Below are positions 31,569-41,703 of a stretch of DNA of 64,000 nucleotides, piece by piece. The DNA comes from Ferrigenium kumadai (GTDB lineage Bacteria; Pseudomonadota; Gammaproteobacteria; Burkholderiales; Gallionellaceae). Below the pieces are notes generated by a model that saw only the letters and a program-made list of their open reading frames with translations, made no database searches and had not been told where the DNA came from. The stretch's first letter is position 1; each line of letters opens with the position of its first letter. Position numbers and translations under genes: made by a program. The stretch is taken from contig NZ_AP019536.1 in assembly GCF_018324385.1 (NCBI RefSeq), forward strand, positions 1 to 64,000. The letters are read 5' to 3'.

Positions 31569-32090
31569 TCAGGGCCTGGATATGAGACCGGTAGCAGCAA
31601 TTTTGGCAACTTTGGCTTGCGCACCACTCCAAGTGCCGGTTAGGGTCAGAGTTGCAGCTCCCCCGGCACCTTGTGTGCCGTTTGGGTTGAAACGGACGAG
31701 TGCCGCACTGCCGGTAAGTGTGAGGTTTGAATTGATGGCTTGGTGTACCCGAATCGGATTCGGATTGTCCGTGGTTGCTGCGTCACAAGAAGTGGCACCA
31801 GCAGCGCCAGCGTAGCAAACCAGCCAGCCCTTCTGCCAGTTCGAGCCCGTACCGCAATTCGTTCCAGCAGCATTGCGCACACAAACCAACACCCATGAAT
31901 TGCGTTTTATGGCCTCGCTACGCGCGAGATTCAGATCGCTGACAACTTCCGTTATGGTTGAAGTTTGTCGCGTGTTGTTGATGAAACTGCTGAATGACGG
32001 CGCAGCAAGCGTTGCCAAAATGGCAGCTATCGATAGAACTATCATCAGTTCAACCATCGTTACGCCGGATTGTCTTCCTTGGAATTTCAT
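31569..32090 (-). CDS. fimT: GspH/FimT family minor pilin
   Basis: A 173-residue prepilin-like protein with leader MKFQGRQSG, then VTMVELMIVLSIAAILATLAAPSF (Glu at position 5). The C-terminal domain has the GspH/FimT pattern SEAIKRNSWVLVCVRN and KGWLVCY. GGGAG lies 5 bases before the ATG. In several competent bacteria FimT binds DNA during uptake, which would fit dprA and comM elsewhere in the window; that role here is an inference. It is the first gene of the operon. Confidence 0.92.
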   Translation of the reverse strand: MKFQGRQSGVTMVELMIVLSIAAILATLAAPSFSSFINNTRQTSTITEVVSDLNLARSEAIKRNSWVLVCVRNAAGTNCGTGSNWQKGWLVCYAGAAGATSCDAATTDNPNPIRVHQAINSNLTLTGSAALVRFNPNGTQGAGGAATLTLTGTWSGAQAKVAKIAATGLISRP

Positions 32091-32146
32091 TGCTGCTCCC
32101 GATTAATACAGCGGCACTCTAACAAATGGGCCATGATTAAATAAAT

Positions 32147-32186
32147 TACCGTCCGACATTCGGGGAAATTACGAGAACGGACGGTA
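32147..32186. other. 9-bp inverted repeat between cbbR and fimT
   Basis: TACCGTCCG at 32147-32155 and CGGACGGTA at 32178-32186 form a perfect 9-base inverted repeat with a 22-base loop. It lies after the cbbR stop and upstream of fimT, both on the minus strand. It could end cbbR transcription or be an operator for the pilus operon; there is no T-run after the stem. Confidence 0.4.
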
Positions 32187-32221
32187 GATTCTTCAGATAA
32201 GAGGTCTAGAACAGTAAATGT

Positions 32222-33118
32222 TCAGGCTGTCGTTTGCTTGCTCAGCAGGTACGCTTTAAATGCCAGCGCCGCACTCGATAGGCGTTTACTGCTGCGATGG
32301 GCAACGAACCAGTGGCGCATCAGCGGGAAGTGTTCTACGTTGAGTACGGAGAGTCGCTTGGCTTCCAGTTCCAATTCGATGCTATGCAGCGACAGGATGC
32401 CTAATCCCATACCGGCCTGCACCGCTTGCTTGATGGCCTCGTTGGTTTCCACTTCCATTCCGATGCGGGGCTGGATGTGGTGTTGCGCGAAGACGCGCTC
32501 CATGGCACTGCGCGTACCGGAGCCCTTCTCGCGCGACAGGAAGGTCTCTTGTGCAAGCTGGGCGAATTTGACCAGCTTGAGTCTGGTGAGCGGATGGTCC
32601 GGTGCGGCGATCACCACCAGCGGGTTGTCCATGAACGAATCGGCGACGATGTCCAGACCTTCCGGAGGTTGGCCCATGATGGCGAGGTCGGTGGTGTTGT
32701 CGGCGAGCTGCTTGAGCACGGCGTCCCGGTTGGCGACCTGCAGCGTCACGTTGATATTGGGATGTTGCCGGCAGAAGCGGGCCAGCAGTTGCGGAGCGAA
32801 GTAGTTGGCGGTGTTCACCACCGAGAGGGTCAGTTTGCCCTGCCCCAACCCCTTCATCTCATCGAATACCGCTTCCATTTCGGCAAGTTGCTGCGAAATG
32901 TTGCGGCTGTAATGGAACAGTTCGCGCCCGGCTTCGGTAAGGAAGATCTTCTTGCCCATCTGCTCGAACAACGGCAAGCCGAGATTTTCTTCCAACTGCT
33001 TGATTTGCATGGACACGGCAGGTTGAGACAGGTACAGTTCCTCGGCGGCGCGCGAGTAGTTCAGATGGCTTGCCACCTTTTCGAATACCTGTAATTGGCG
33101 CAGGGTCAGATGGAGCAT
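32222..33118 (-). CDS. cbbR: LysR-type regulator CbbR
   Basis: LysR-family activator of Calvin cycle genes. The N-terminal winged helix-turn-helix starts MLHLTLRQLQVFEKVASHLNYSRAAEELYLSQPAVSMQIKQLE, followed by a substrate-binding effector domain. 298 residues is standard. It is divergent from cbbM, the classical arrangement, and the shared 153-base region holds a perfect palindrome with a LysR-type core. CbbR typically senses metabolites such as RuBP, PEP or NADPH. Confidence 0.95.
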   Translation of the reverse strand: MLHLTLRQLQVFEKVASHLNYSRAAEELYLSQPAVSMQIKQLEENLGLPLFEQMGKKIFLTEAGRELFHYSRNISQQLAEMEAVFDEMKGLGQGKLTLSVVNTANYFAPQLLARFCRQHPNINVTLQVANRDAVLKQLADNTTDLAIMGQPPEGLDIVADSFMDNPLVVIAAPDHPLTRLKLVKFAQLAQETFLSREKGSGTRSAMERVFAQHHIQPRIGMEVETNEAIKQAVQAGMGLGILSLHSIELELEAKRLSVLNVEHFPLMRHWFVAHRSSKRLSSAALAFKAYLLSKQTTA

Positions 33119-33156
33119 GGTCGAAAGTGCATTTCTGGAAGGGGCGGATTATAGCA

Positions 33157-33179
33157 AATCATAAGTATCACTTATGATT
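33157..33179. promoter_or_regulatory. Probable CbbR operator
   Basis: A perfect 10-base inverted repeat (AATCATAAGT / ACTTATGATT) with a 3-base spacer lies in the cbbR-cbbM divergent region. Its centre contains TAA-N7-TTA (33162-33174), matching the TNA-N7-TNA core reported for CbbR sites. It is 39 bases from the cbbR start and 93 from the cbbM start, a good place for both activation and autoregulation. Downstream, TTGACT (33193) and TATAGT (33221) resemble promoter elements, but their spacing is too long for a strong sigma70 promoter. Confidence 0.7.
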
Positions 33180-33271
33180 GTGATAACAATAATTGACTAT
33201 CGTTTATATGTCGCCTCCCTTATAGTCGCCGCCGTGGTTAAGTAGAACCCATTGTTAAACAGGAGAGAGTT

Positions 33272-34684
33272 ATGGATCAATCGAATCGTTATGCAAATCT
33301 GAATCTGAAAGAAGCGGATTTGATCGCAGGCGGCAAGCACATGCTGGTTGCTTACAAGCTTATTCCGGCCAAAGGCCACGGCTTCCTGGAAGTGGCTGCT
33401 CACGTTGCAGCTGAATCTTCTACCGGCACCAATGTGGAAGTTTCCACCACCGACGACTTCACACGCGGCGTTGACGCGCTGGTGTACGAAGTAGACGAGA
33501 CCGCATTCGGTGACGACCCTGTCAAGGGCGGCGGCTTGATGAAGATCGCCTATCCGGTCGACTTGTTCGATCCGAACCTGACCGATGGCACCTTCAACAT
33601 TTCCCACATGTGGTCCCTGATCCTGGGTAACAACCAGGGTATGAGCGACCATGCCGGTCTGCGCATGCTGGACTTCCTGGTGCCCGAGTGCATGATGAAG
33701 CATTTCGATGGCCCGTCCGCCAACATCAGCAATCTGTGGAAAGTACTGGGTCGTTCGGAAGTGGACGGCGGCTATATCGCCGGCACCATCATCAAGCCCA
33801 AGCTGGGTCTGCGTCCCGAGCCGTTCGCCAAGGCCTGCTACGACTTCTGGCTGGGTGGCGATTTCATCAAGAACGACGAACCACAAGCTAACCAACCGTT
33901 CTGCCCGATGGAAGTGGTTATGCCGAAGGTGGCAGAAGCCATGGATCGCGCTCAACAGGCAACGGGTCAAGCTAAGCTGTTCTCGGCCAACATCACCGCC
34001 GATTACTACAAGGAAATGATCCATCGCGGTGACTTTGTTCTTAATACGTTCGCCAAATACAACTCTGCTAGCCATGTGGCCTTCCTCGTCGACGGCTTCG
34101 TGACCGGCCCGGCTGGTGTGACCACTTGCCGCCGCGAGTTCCCGGACACCTTCCTGCACTTCCACCGCGCAGGCCACGGTGCCGTCACTTCCTACAAGTC
34201 GCCAATGGGTATGGATCCCCTGTGCTACATGAAGATGGTGCGTTTGATGGGTGCATCCGGTATGCATACCGGTACCATGGGCTACGGCAAGATGGAAGGC
34301 CATGGCAAGGAAACTGTGCTGGCATACATGCTGGAGCGCGATGAGTGCCAAGGACCTTACTTCTACCAGAAGTGGTACGGCATGAAGGCGACCACTCCGA
34401 TCATCTCCGGCGGCATGAACGCACTGCGTCTGCCTGGTTTCTTCCAGAACCTGGGCCACGGCAACGTGATCAACACCTGCGGTGGCGGTGCTTTTGGCCA
34501 CATCGACAGCCCGGCAGCCGGCGGTATCTCCCTCGGCCAGGCTTACGAGTGCTGGAAGACCGGTGCGGATCCGATCGAATACGCGAAGACCCACAAGGAA
34601 TTCGCCCGTGCGTTCGAATCTTTCCCGAAAGATGGCGATAAGCTGTTCCCGGGCTGGCGCGAAAAGCTGGGCGTACATAAGTAA
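33272..34684 (+). CDS. cbbM: Ribulose-1,5-bisphosphate carboxylase/oxygenase, form II
   Basis: Fixes CO2 onto ribulose-1,5-bisphosphate. The 470 residues and sequence are typical of form II. Catalytic K175 is in [14 protein letters not shown], and K200 in [10 protein letters not shown] is the carbamylated lysine (K191 in Rhodospirillum). Loop 6 is GYGKMEG. AGGAGAGAG precedes the ATG. Form II enzymes have low CO2/O2 specificity and suit high-CO2, low-oxygen settings. No small subunit gene is nearby, as expected. It has its own terminator, so it can be expressed above cbbQ. Confidence 0.99.
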   Translation: MDQSNRYANLNLKEADLIAGGKHMLVAYKLIPAKGHGFLEVAAHVAAESSTGTNVEVSTTDDFTRGVDALVYEVDETAFGDDPVKGGGLMKIAYPVDLFDPNLTDGTFNISHMWSLILGNNQGMSDHAGLRMLDFLVPECMMKHFDGPSANISNLWKVLGRSEVDGGYIAGTIIKPKLGLRPEPFAKACYDFWLGGDFIKNDEPQANQPFCPMEVVMPKVAEAMDRAQQATGQAKLFSANITADYYKEMIHRGDFVLNTFAKYNSASHVAFLVDGFVTGPAGVTTCRREFPDTFLHFHRAGHGAVTSYKSPMGMDPLCYMKMVRLMGASGMHTGTMGYGKMEGHGKETVLAYMLERDECQGPYFYQKWYGMKATTPIISGGMNALRLPGFFQNLGHGNVINTCGGGAFGHIDSPAAGGISLGQAYECWKTGADPIEYAKTHKEFARAFESFPKDGDKLFPGWREKLGVHK

Positions 34685-34712
34685 TCCACGCCCCAGCAAG
34701 AGCAACAAAATG

Positions 34713-34740
34713 CGCCCCCACTCGCTGGGGGCGTTTTTTT
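34713..34740 (+). terminator. Rho-independent terminator after cbbM
   Basis: CGCCCCCA-CTCGC-TGGGGGCG forms an 8-bp GC stem followed by seven T residues, 28 bases after the cbbM stop. Readthrough would supply cbbQ and cbbO at lower level. Confidence 0.92.
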
Positions 34741-34786
34741 CACAGAATCAAAACCGCTCCGAGCGTGCGGTTACATGGAGTGAGCC

Positions 34787-35590
34787 ATGACGAACATCGA
34801 ACAGTACAAGGTGCACAAGGAGCCGTTCTACCAGGCACAGGGTGATGAAGTGGCCCTGTACGAGGCGGCCTACAAGGCGCGCCTGCCGGTGATGGTGAAA
34901 GGCCCGACCGGCTGCGGCAAGTCGCGCTTCATCGAATACATGGCGTGGAAATTGAACAAGCCGCTCATCACTGTGGCGTGCAATGAAGACATGACGGCGA
35001 GCGACCTGGTCGGACGCTATCTGCTGGATGCGAACGGCACTCGCTGGCTGGATGGTCCGCTCACCACCGCAGCCCGCATCGGTGCGATCTGCTATCTGGA
35101 CGAAGTGGTCGAGGCGCGCCAGGACACCACCGTGGTGATTCACCCGCTGACCGACCACCGCCGTACGTTGCCGTTGGACAAGAAGGGCGAGTTGATCGAG
35201 GCGCATCCAGACTTCCAGTTGGTGATCTCCTACAACCCGGGCTACCAAAGCCTGATGAAGGATCTGAAGCAATCCACCAAGCAGCGTTTCACCGGTTTCG
35301 AGTTCGATTATCCGGATGCCGCCCTTGAATCGGAGATCCTGGCCAAGGAAACGGGGCTGGGTATCGAGGTGTGCAGCAAACTGGTACAGATCGGCCAGGC
35401 TGCGCGCAATCTCAAAGGCCACGGTCTGGATGAAGGTATCTCCACACGCTTGCTGGTCTATGCGGCGACCCTGATCAAGAACGGTGTCGATGCCAAAGCC
35501 GCATGTCGTATGGCGCTGGTGCGACCGATCACCGACGACGCGGATATCCGCGACACGCTCGATCACGCGATCGATGTTTCATTCGCCTGA
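34787..35590 (+). CDS. cbbQ: CbbQ, AAA+ RuBisCO activase subunit
   Basis: MoxR-type AAA+ ATPase that, with CbbO, removes inhibitory sugar phosphates from RuBisCO. Walker A GPTGCGKS is at 39-46, Walker B ICYLDE ends at E106, and the arginine-finger/sensor region (STKQRFTGFEFDYP) follows. At 267 residues it is full length. GGAG precedes the ATG. Its position just after cbbM and before cbbO is the standard arrangement for form II clusters. Confidence 0.96.
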   Translation: MTNIEQYKVHKEPFYQAQGDEVALYEAAYKARLPVMVKGPTGCGKSRFIEYMAWKLNKPLITVACNEDMTASDLVGRYLLDANGTRWLDGPLTTAARIGAICYLDEVVEARQDTTVVIHPLTDHRRTLPLDKKGELIEAHPDFQLVISYNPGYQSLMKDLKQSTKQRFTGFEFDYPDAALESEILAKETGLGIEVCSKLVQIGQAARNLKGHGLDEGISTRLLVYAATLIKNGVDAKAACRMALVRPITDDADIRDTLDHAIDVSFA

Positions 35591-35625
35591 ACCCGGCACT
35601 AGCGAACCAGCGAAGGGGCCGAGCG

Positions 35626-37899
35626 ATGACTGAGGTCGTGACGGAGAGAACAGAAGAGATCTCGATGTACTGGGAGAAACTGGGCTGCAGGTTCGCCCAG
35701 GTGAATGCCGTCTTCGATGAGTGCATGAAGGAAGCCAAGGCGCTGCTATCGAAAGCGGGCTTGGAGACCTATATCGAGAATGCCCGTATCATCGGCAAGA
35801 TGGGGCGTGGCGCGGAACCGTTGCTGATCTATCTGGAAGAAGCGCCAGGCGTGGCCAGCGTCGTCGGGGAACATGCGCTGATCAAGCTGCGAGAATTCTC
35901 CGAGTACTTGTCCACGCATACCAACTTCAAGGCGATCGTGCCCTTCCTGCAAACCAGCGGTGCGGTTGCCCGCCGCCTGAACAACGACAAGATGTACTGG
36001 CGCTACATCGATTTGGTCCGCGACATGCTGGATCGCACATCGGGTTCGATCCATGGTCACCATACGACCTTTGCCAGCCCGGGCTTGCCTGAACTGCTCA
36101 AGCAGGCGCCCAAGTTGTTGGGCGTGCTATCGCTGCAGGGATTTCAAAACTGGATCGAGTACGGCATCAAGTACTACAACCATCATCCGGAACGGCAGGA
36201 AGAATATTTCCGGCTGGAATCCGCCGATGCGATCGCGGTCATGCAGCGCGAGCGGCACGGCACATTGCTGGTGGACAACGAACGCAAACTGGATACCTAC
36301 ATCCGCGCGCTATGGAACGACAGCGACTACCTCATTCCATATTCGGTCGCTTTCGATGAACTGCGCAAGCCGATGCCTTACTACACCGAAGACGGCATCC
36401 GCCTACCCGATGTCTATGACGACCTCGATGGTGTGTCCGGCATCGACCGCTATCGAGCCGCACTGGCGCATATGGCAGCGCATCGTCGCTGGTCGCAAAA
36501 GATGATCGTGGACAACTGGAGTCCTTTTCAGCGCGCCAGCGTCGAAGTATTCGAGGACTCCCGCGTGGAGTATCTGGCCTGCCAGAAATATCCGGGCCTG
36601 CGCAAACTGTTCCTTGCGCTGCACCCGATTCCAAAAGAAGCAGACCTTCAGCTTGAAGAACAAGGTATCTCGGTATTCAGGCTCAGACTGGCCATGGTAT
36701 CGCGTGCCATCCTCGATCCGGACTACACCTACCAGAACGAGCATGTCAGGGAATTCGTAAAACGATTCCACGAGCTGATGGCAAGCGGTGAATCGACCAG
36801 CGCGGAGATGGCCTCCGTTGCCCTGGCATTCATTGCGCGGACACGCGGCCAGCGCGATCTGTCGGCCCAGATGTATTTCGACAATACCGAGGTGGACTAC
36901 CGCGACGACAACCGGCATCTGTGGATCTATATCGAAGAGAGCGACGAAGACGAGATGTTCGAACATCTCGAAAAACGCCAGAGCACGGAAGGCGAATTGC
37001 ATGCGCTGCCGCCCCGACATTACGACGAGTGGGACTACAACGCGCAAAGCTACCGCCCGGACTGGGTGAGTGTGTATGAAGCGTTGCATCCGCGCGGCAA
37101 TCCGGCCGCGATCGACAAGCTGCTGACCAAGCATGCCAAGCTGATCAAGCGTCTGAAAGCGCTGCTGGAGATGCTCAAGCCGCAGGACAAGGTGCGCATC
37201 CGTTATCAAGAGGAAGGCTCGGAACTCGACCTGGACGTAGCCATCCGCTCGCTGATCGATTACAAGAGCGGCAGCTCGCCCGACCCGCGCATCAATATGT
37301 CGCATCGCACCGATGGCCGCAGTTTCGCCGTCACCTTGCTGGTTGACCTGTCGCAATCGCTCAGTGAAAAAGCGGCGGGCAGCAATCAGACCATCCTCGA
37401 GCTCAGTCAGGAAGCGGTATCGCTACTGGCCTGGTCGGTACAGCAGGTCGGCGATGCGTTCGCCATCGGCGGCTTCCATTCCAATACCCGCCATGATGTG
37501 CGCTACTACCACCTCAAGGGTTTTAGCGAGCCGTGGGGCGACGAAGTGAAGTCTCGCCTGGCCGAGATGCGGGCCGGCTATTCCACCCGCATGGGGGCTG
37601 CGATGCGTCATGCCGGCCACTATCTGAAAGCGCAACAAGCGGACAAGAAGCTGTTGCTGATCCTGACCGACGGAGAGCCGGCGGATATCGACGTACACGA
37701 CCCGCAGTTGTTGATTCAGGATGCCAGACAGGCTGCGAAAGAATTGGATCGGGACGGCATCTATGCCTACTGTATCAATCTTGATCCCAAAGCCGATGAA
37801 TATGTGACGGACATCTTCGGCAAGCAGTACACCATCGTCGATAACATCGAGCAATTGCCGGTAAAACTACCGGAGCTGTTCATCTCGCTGACCAAATAG
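35626..37899 (+). CDS. cbbO: CbbO, vWA-domain RuBisCO activase partner
   Basis: Adaptor that links the CbbQ hexamer to RuBisCO. The 757-residue protein ends in a von Willebrand A domain with an intact MIDAS motif D574-L-S576-Q-S578 (LLVDLSQSLSE), and shows LILTDGEPADIDV further on. The ATG at 35626 follows AAGGGG and lies 35 bases after cbbQ; extending upstream would run inside cbbQ. Followed by fructose-bisphosphatase. Confidence 0.95.
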   Translation: MTEVVTERTEEISMYWEKLGCRFAQVNAVFDECMKEAKALLSKAGLETYIENARIIGKMGRGAEPLLIYLEEAPGVASVVGEHALIKLREFSEYLSTHTNFKAIVPFLQTSGAVARRLNNDKMYWRYIDLVRDMLDRTSGSIHGHHTTFASPGLPELLKQAPKLLGVLSLQGFQNWIEYGIKYYNHHPERQEEYFRLESADAIAVMQRERHGTLLVDNERKLDTYIRALWNDSDYLIPYSVAFDELRKPMPYYTEDGIRLPDVYDDLDGVSGIDRYRAALAHMAAHRRWSQKMIVDNWSPFQRASVEVFEDSRVEYLACQKYPGLRKLFLALHPIPKEADLQLEEQGISVFRLRLAMVSRAILDPDYTYQNEHVREFVKRFHELMASGESTSAEMASVALAFIARTRGQRDLSAQMYFDNTEVDYRDDNRHLWIYIEESDEDEMFEHLEKRQSTEGELHALPPRHYDEWDYNAQSYRPDWVSVYEALHPRGNPAAIDKLLTKHAKLIKRLKALLEMLKPQDKVRIRYQEEGSELDLDVAIRSLIDYKSGSSPDPRINMSHRTDGRSFAVTLLVDLSQSLSEKAAGSNQTILELSQEAVSLLAWSVQQVGDAFAIGGFHSNTRHDVRYYHLKGFSEPWGDEVKSRLAEMRAGYSTRMGAAMRHAGHYLKAQQADKKLLLILTDGEPADIDVHDPQLLIQDARQAAKELDRDGIYAYCINLDPKADEYVTDIFGKQYTIVDNIEQLPVKLPELFISLTK

Positions 37900-37968
37900 C
37901 CGTAGAGCGAGAAGTGGAAAACCTGTAAAATCCAGCAGTTGAAAATTTTAATCATAGGAGAGCAGTAA

Positions 37969-38970
37969 ATGAGCAAGAGTCTGATTCAGTTCATCATCGA
38001 AGAACAACGCGCCATCCCCGGCGCGACCGGCGATTTCACCGGTCTGCTGAGCGACATCGTTTCCGCATGCAAGCAGATCGCCCACCAGGTCAACAAGGGC
38101 GCGCTGATCGGCGTGCTGGGCAGTGCAGGCAGCGAAAACGTTCAGGGCGAAACCCAGAAGAAGCTGGACGTGATCACCAACGAGATCTTCCTGAAGTCCA
38201 ACGAATGGGCGGGGCACCTCGCTGCGATGGCTTCGGAAGAGATGGACGACATCTACCCGATCCCCGCCAAGTATCCCAAGGGCAAGTACCTGCTGACCTT
38301 CGACCCGCTGGACGGCTCTTCCAACATCGACGTGAACATCTCTGTCGGTACCATCTTCTCCATCCTGCGTTGCCCGGAAGGCATCACCAACCCGACCGCT
38401 GACGATTTCATGCAGCCCGGCACCAAGCAGGTCTGCGCGGGCTACGCCCTGTACGGCCCGAACACCATGCTGGTGATCACCAGCGGCAACGGCGTGAACG
38501 GCTTCACACTGGACCGCGACGTCGGCGACTTCTTCCTGACCCACCCGAACATGACCATCCCCGCCGACACGCTGGAGTTCGCGATCAACGCCTCCAACGA
38601 GCGCTACTGGGAAGCGCCGGTGCAGCGCTACGTGAAGGAATGCATCGCCGGCAAGACTGGCCCGCGCGGCGTGAACTTCAACATGCGTTGGGTCGCCTCG
38701 ATGGTGGCCGAAGTGCACCGCATCCTGACCCGCGGCGGCGTGTTCATGTATCCCAAGGACACCAAGGATCCTTCCAAGGCCGGTAAGCTGCGCCTGATGT
38801 ACGAAGCCAACCCGATGTCCTTCATCGTCGAGCAGGCGGGCGGTATGTCCCACACCGGTTACGAGCGCATCATGGACATCAAGCCGAGCGGTCTGCACCA
38901 GCGCGTGCCGGTGATCCTCGGTTCGAAGAACGAAGTCGAGCGCATCGTCGGCTACCACAAGGAAGCGTAA
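37969..38970 (+). CDS. fbp: Fructose-1,6-bisphosphatase, class I
   Basis: Hydrolyses fructose-1,6-bisphosphate (and in autotrophs often sedoheptulose-1,7-bisphosphate) to regenerate RuBP. The metal-binding signature [20 protein letters not shown] is present, and 333 residues is the class I length. GGAG precedes the ATG. It follows cbbO after 69 bases, in the cbbMQO cluster, so it may be called cbbF. A short GC hairpin follows. Confidence 0.97.
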   Translation: MSKSLIQFIIEEQRAIPGATGDFTGLLSDIVSACKQIAHQVNKGALIGVLGSAGSENVQGETQKKLDVITNEIFLKSNEWAGHLAAMASEEMDDIYPIPAKYPKGKYLLTFDPLDGSSNIDVNISVGTIFSILRCPEGITNPTADDFMQPGTKQVCAGYALYGPNTMLVITSGNGVNGFTLDRDVGDFFLTHPNMTIPADTLEFAINASNERYWEAPVQRYVKECIAGKTGPRGVNFNMRWVASMVAEVHRILTRGGVFMYPKDTKDPSKAGKLRLMYEANPMSFIVEQAGGMSHTGYERIMDIKPSGLHQRVPVILGSKNEVERIVGYHKEA

Positions 38971-38979
38971 TTCCCTGAG

Positions 38980-39001
38980 ACGCCCCCGCTTGCGGGGGCG
39001 T
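38980..39001 (+). terminator. Hairpin after fbp
   Basis: ACGCCCCCGC / GCGGGGGCGT forms a 10-bp stem with a very tight loop, 9 bases after the fbp stop. The following TTGTCACG has few T residues, so termination may be incomplete. Confidence 0.65.
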
Positions 39002-39033
39002 TGTCACGTCCGCATTTGAACAGGAAGATCATC

Positions 39034-39525
39034 ATGTCCAAACCCCTCGTTTCCATCGTGATGGGCAGCAGCAGCGACTGGGAGATCATGCAGCAGGCCG
39101 CGCAGCAGCTGAAAGACTTCGGCGTGGCGTTCGATGCGCGCGTGATCTCGGCGCACCGCTCGCCCGATCTGCTGTTCGACTACATCAAGGACATGCATGC
39201 TCAAGGCGTGCAGTGCTTCATCGCGGGTGCGGGCGGCGCGGCTCATCTTGCCGGCGTGATCGCCGGCAAGACCACGCTGCCGGTGCTGGGCGTGCCCATT
39301 CCGTCGAAGTACCTGAAGGGCATGGACTCGCTGCTGTCCATCGTGCAGATGCCCAAGGGCATCCCCGTGGCCACGTTCGCTATCGGCGAAGCGGGCGCGG
39401 CGAACGCGGGCTTGTTCGCGGTTTCCATGCTGGCACTGAACGACGCACAACTGGCGCAGAGGCTGGCCGATTACCGCAAGAAACAGGCGGACCAGATCGC
39501 AGCGACCACCCTGCCCGCTTTGTAA
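39034..39525 (+). CDS. purE: N5-carboxyaminoimidazole ribonucleotide mutase (PurE)
   Basis: Rearranges N5-CAIR to CAIR in purine synthesis. The 163-residue protein has the signature [17 protein letters not shown] and the active-site region SAHRSPD, with [11 protein letters not shown]. The ATG at 39034 has AGGAAG upstream. It is followed 14 bases later by purC, the next step in the pathway. Confidence 0.97.
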   Translation: MSKPLVSIVMGSSSDWEIMQQAAQQLKDFGVAFDARVISAHRSPDLLFDYIKDMHAQGVQCFIAGAGGAAHLAGVIAGKTTLPVLGVPIPSKYLKGMDSLLSIVQMPKGIPVATFAIGEAGAANAGLFAVSMLALNDAQLAQRLADYRKKQADQIAATTLPAL

Positions 39526-39539
39526 TTCGAGGTTCCCAA

Positions 39540-40424
39540 ATGTCTGCTTTGCACGAATCCAATCTCACCAGCCTCAAGTTCCTGCACCGCGGTAAGGTGC
39601 GCGATCTGTATGAAGTCGATGCCGACCACCTGCTGATCGTGCAGACCGATCGCCTCTCGGCGTTCGACGTGATCCTGCCCGACCCTATCCCCGGCAAGGG
39701 CGAGGTGCTCACTGCCGTGTCGAACTTCTGGTTCAAGAAACTGGGCCATGTCATTCCCAACCATCTTTCCGGCATCGACCCCGAGTCGGTGGTGAAGACC
39801 GAGGAAGAGCGCGCCCAGGTACGCGGCCGTGCCTTCGTTACCAGGAAACTCAAGCCGTTGCCGATCGAGGCCATCGTGCGCGGCTACCTGGTCGGTTCGG
39901 GCTGGAAGGACTACAAGAAGACCGGCGCGGTGTGCGGCATCCAGCTGCCTGCGGGTTTGCAGGAGGCGCAGAAACTGCCGCAGCCGCTGTTCACGCCTTC
40001 GACCAAGGCCGCCGTGGGCGACCACGACGAGAACATCTCTTTCGAGGAAGCGAAGAAGCTGCTCGGCGAAGAGATGGCCGAACAAGTGAAGAACGCCACG
40101 CTGGCGCTCTACACTGCGGCAGCCGATTACGCGGCGACCAGGGGCATCATCATCGCCGACACCAAGTTCGAGTTCGGTACGGACGCGGCCGGCAAGCTGT
40201 ACCTGATCGACGAGGCGCTGACGCCGGACTCCTCGCGCTTCTGGCCCGCCGACCAGTACCAGGTCGGCAGCAATCCGCCGAGCTTCGACAAGCAGTTCGT
40301 GCGCGACTGGCTGGAATCTTCCGGCTGGAACAAGCAGCCACCCGCTCCACGCATCCCCGCAGACGTGTTGCAGAAGACCGCCGACAAGTACCGCGAGGCG
40401 CAGCAGCGTTTGATCGGGGCATGA
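39540..40424 (+). CDS. purC: SAICAR synthase (PurC)
   Basis: Ligates aspartate to CAIR in purine synthesis. The 294-residue protein starts [20 protein letters not shown] and shows [30 protein letters not shown] and [14 protein letters not shown]. Its stop overlaps the start of the carbonic anhydrase gene by four bases (ATGA), so the two are translationally coupled. Confidence 0.97.
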   Translation: MSALHESNLTSLKFLHRGKVRDLYEVDADHLLIVQTDRLSAFDVILPDPIPGKGEVLTAVSNFWFKKLGHVIPNHLSGIDPESVVKTEEERAQVRGRAFVTRKLKPLPIEAIVRGYLVGSGWKDYKKTGAVCGIQLPAGLQEAQKLPQPLFTPSTKAAVGDHDENISFEEAKKLLGEEMAEQVKNATLALYTAAADYAATRGIIIADTKFEFGTDAAGKLYLIDEALTPDSSRFWPADQYQVGSNPPSFDKQFVRDWLESSGWNKQPPAPRIPADVLQKTADKYREAQQRLIGA

Positions 40425-41056
40425 CCAGCCCGGGCGATCTGATCGAGGGTTTCCATCGTTTCCGTGAGCAGCATTTCACGGACGACGACGCGCTATACCG
40501 CCAGCTGGTGCAGGAAGGTCAGACGCCGAAGATATTGGTCGTGGCCTGCTGCGATTCCCGCGTGGACCCCGCGCTGGTGCTCGACTGCGCGCCCGGCGAC
40601 CTGTTCGTCATCCGCAACGTGGCCAACCTGGTGCCACCCGAGGAGAGCCGCGGCAGCGGACGCCACGGCACCAGTGCCGCTCTGGAATACGGCGTGAGCA
40701 CCCTGGGCGTGGAGCACATCATCGTGCTGGGGCATGCCCATTGCGGCGGCATCCGCGCGCTGATGAGTGGTCAACGCACCGGGGAAACCGATTCCTTCAT
40801 CAACAGCTGGATGCGTTTGGCGGAAGATGCTCGCGCCGGAGCCGAAAGCGAAATGGCGGGTGCGACTTTGGAAGAACGCGAGCGCGCCATCGAGCAACGT
40901 GCCATCCTGGGGTCGCTAGACAACCTGCGGACTTTTGCATGGATACGCGAACGCATCGAACAGGGCACGCTCACTCTGCACGGCTGGTACTTCGATATGG
41001 AACACGGTCAGTTGCTGGGTTACGACGCGGCGAAGGGCCGCTTCGAACTGCTCTGA
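40421..41056 (+). CDS. can: Beta-class carbonic anhydrase
   Basis: Interconverts CO2 and bicarbonate, supporting RuBisCO and also PurE-type carboxylation upstream. The zinc site is complete: C43, D45 and R47 in ACCDSRVDP, and H105 and C108 in GHAHCGG. 211 residues. No signal peptide, so it is cytoplasmic. The ATG overlaps the purC stop. It ends 14 bases from the convergent cheZ gene. Confidence 0.94.
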   Translation: MTSPGDLIEGFHRFREQHFTDDDALYRQLVQEGQTPKILVVACCDSRVDPALVLDCAPGDLFVIRNVANLVPPEESRGSGRHGTSAALEYGVSTLGVEHIIVLGHAHCGGIRALMSGQRTGETDSFINSWMRLAEDARAGAESEMAGATLEERERAIEQRAILGSLDNLRTFAWIRERIEQGTLTLHGWYFDMEHGQLLGYDAAKGRFELL

Positions 41057-41070
41057 CCGACCGCTAAGGC

Positions 41071-41703
41071 TCAGAGTCCCAGCGAGGCCAGCAGATCGTC
41101 CACTTCGTCCTGACCGTTGACGCTGTCAGCGGTCTTCAGGCCCGGCCCGGCGGTCAGCCCTTCCGAACTGATCAATGAGTCCTTGGCGTCCGGGGCATAT
41201 TCCTTGAGGATGTCGAGCAGGATGGTCTCGATCTCGACCGCGGCGACCACGATCTTGTTCACCATCTGCCCCGCCACATCGCGGAATTCCTGGGCTTCCA
41301 TGATCTGCATCAGGTTGTGGCGGATCGTCTCCTCGGATGCTGCGATCTCGCCCAGCTTCGAGATGGTCTCTTCGACCAGCCCGCCGTGTTCGTTGAACCG
41401 GGTATTGGCCAGTCGCATGGATAGATCGCTACAGGCCGTGCGAGTGTGGTTGGTCAACGGAATCGAGGCCTCCACCGCGCTGATGGCTTTTTCCGATGCC
41501 TCGTGCATGGACTTGTCGATGAAGGACAGGCGGTCGCGTGCGTCGGGCATGGTGGATGCAGACTTCTCCAGGTTGCGGGTATGGCCCAGCTCCTTGAGCA
41601 GCTTGTGCAGGCGTGCCGTTGCCTGACCGATCTTCTCGACCCGGGTATCGGACAGTTCTGTGCGTTTCTTGCGGGGCGAGGCGACGGTCATGGCATCACT
41701 CAC
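41071..41703 (-). CDS. cheZ: Protein phosphatase CheZ
   Basis: Dephosphorylates CheY-P to reset chemotaxis signalling. The 210-residue helical protein has the active-site motif [14 protein letters not shown] (Asp and Gln equivalent to D143/Q147 of Escherichia coli), and ends in the CheY-docking peptide [10 protein letters not shown]. The start is GTG at 41703 overlapping the cheY stop, or the ATG at 41691. Confidence 0.93.
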   Translation of the reverse strand: MSDAMTVASPRKKRTELSDTRVEKIGQATARLHKLLKELGHTRNLEKSASTMPDARDRLSFIDKSMHEASEKAISAVEASIPLTNHTRTACSDLSMRLANTRFNEHGGLVEETISKLGEIAASEETIRHNLMQIMEAQEFRDVAGQMVNKIVVAAVEIETILLDILKEYAPDAKDSLISSEGLTAGPGLKTADSVNGQDEVDDLLASLGL

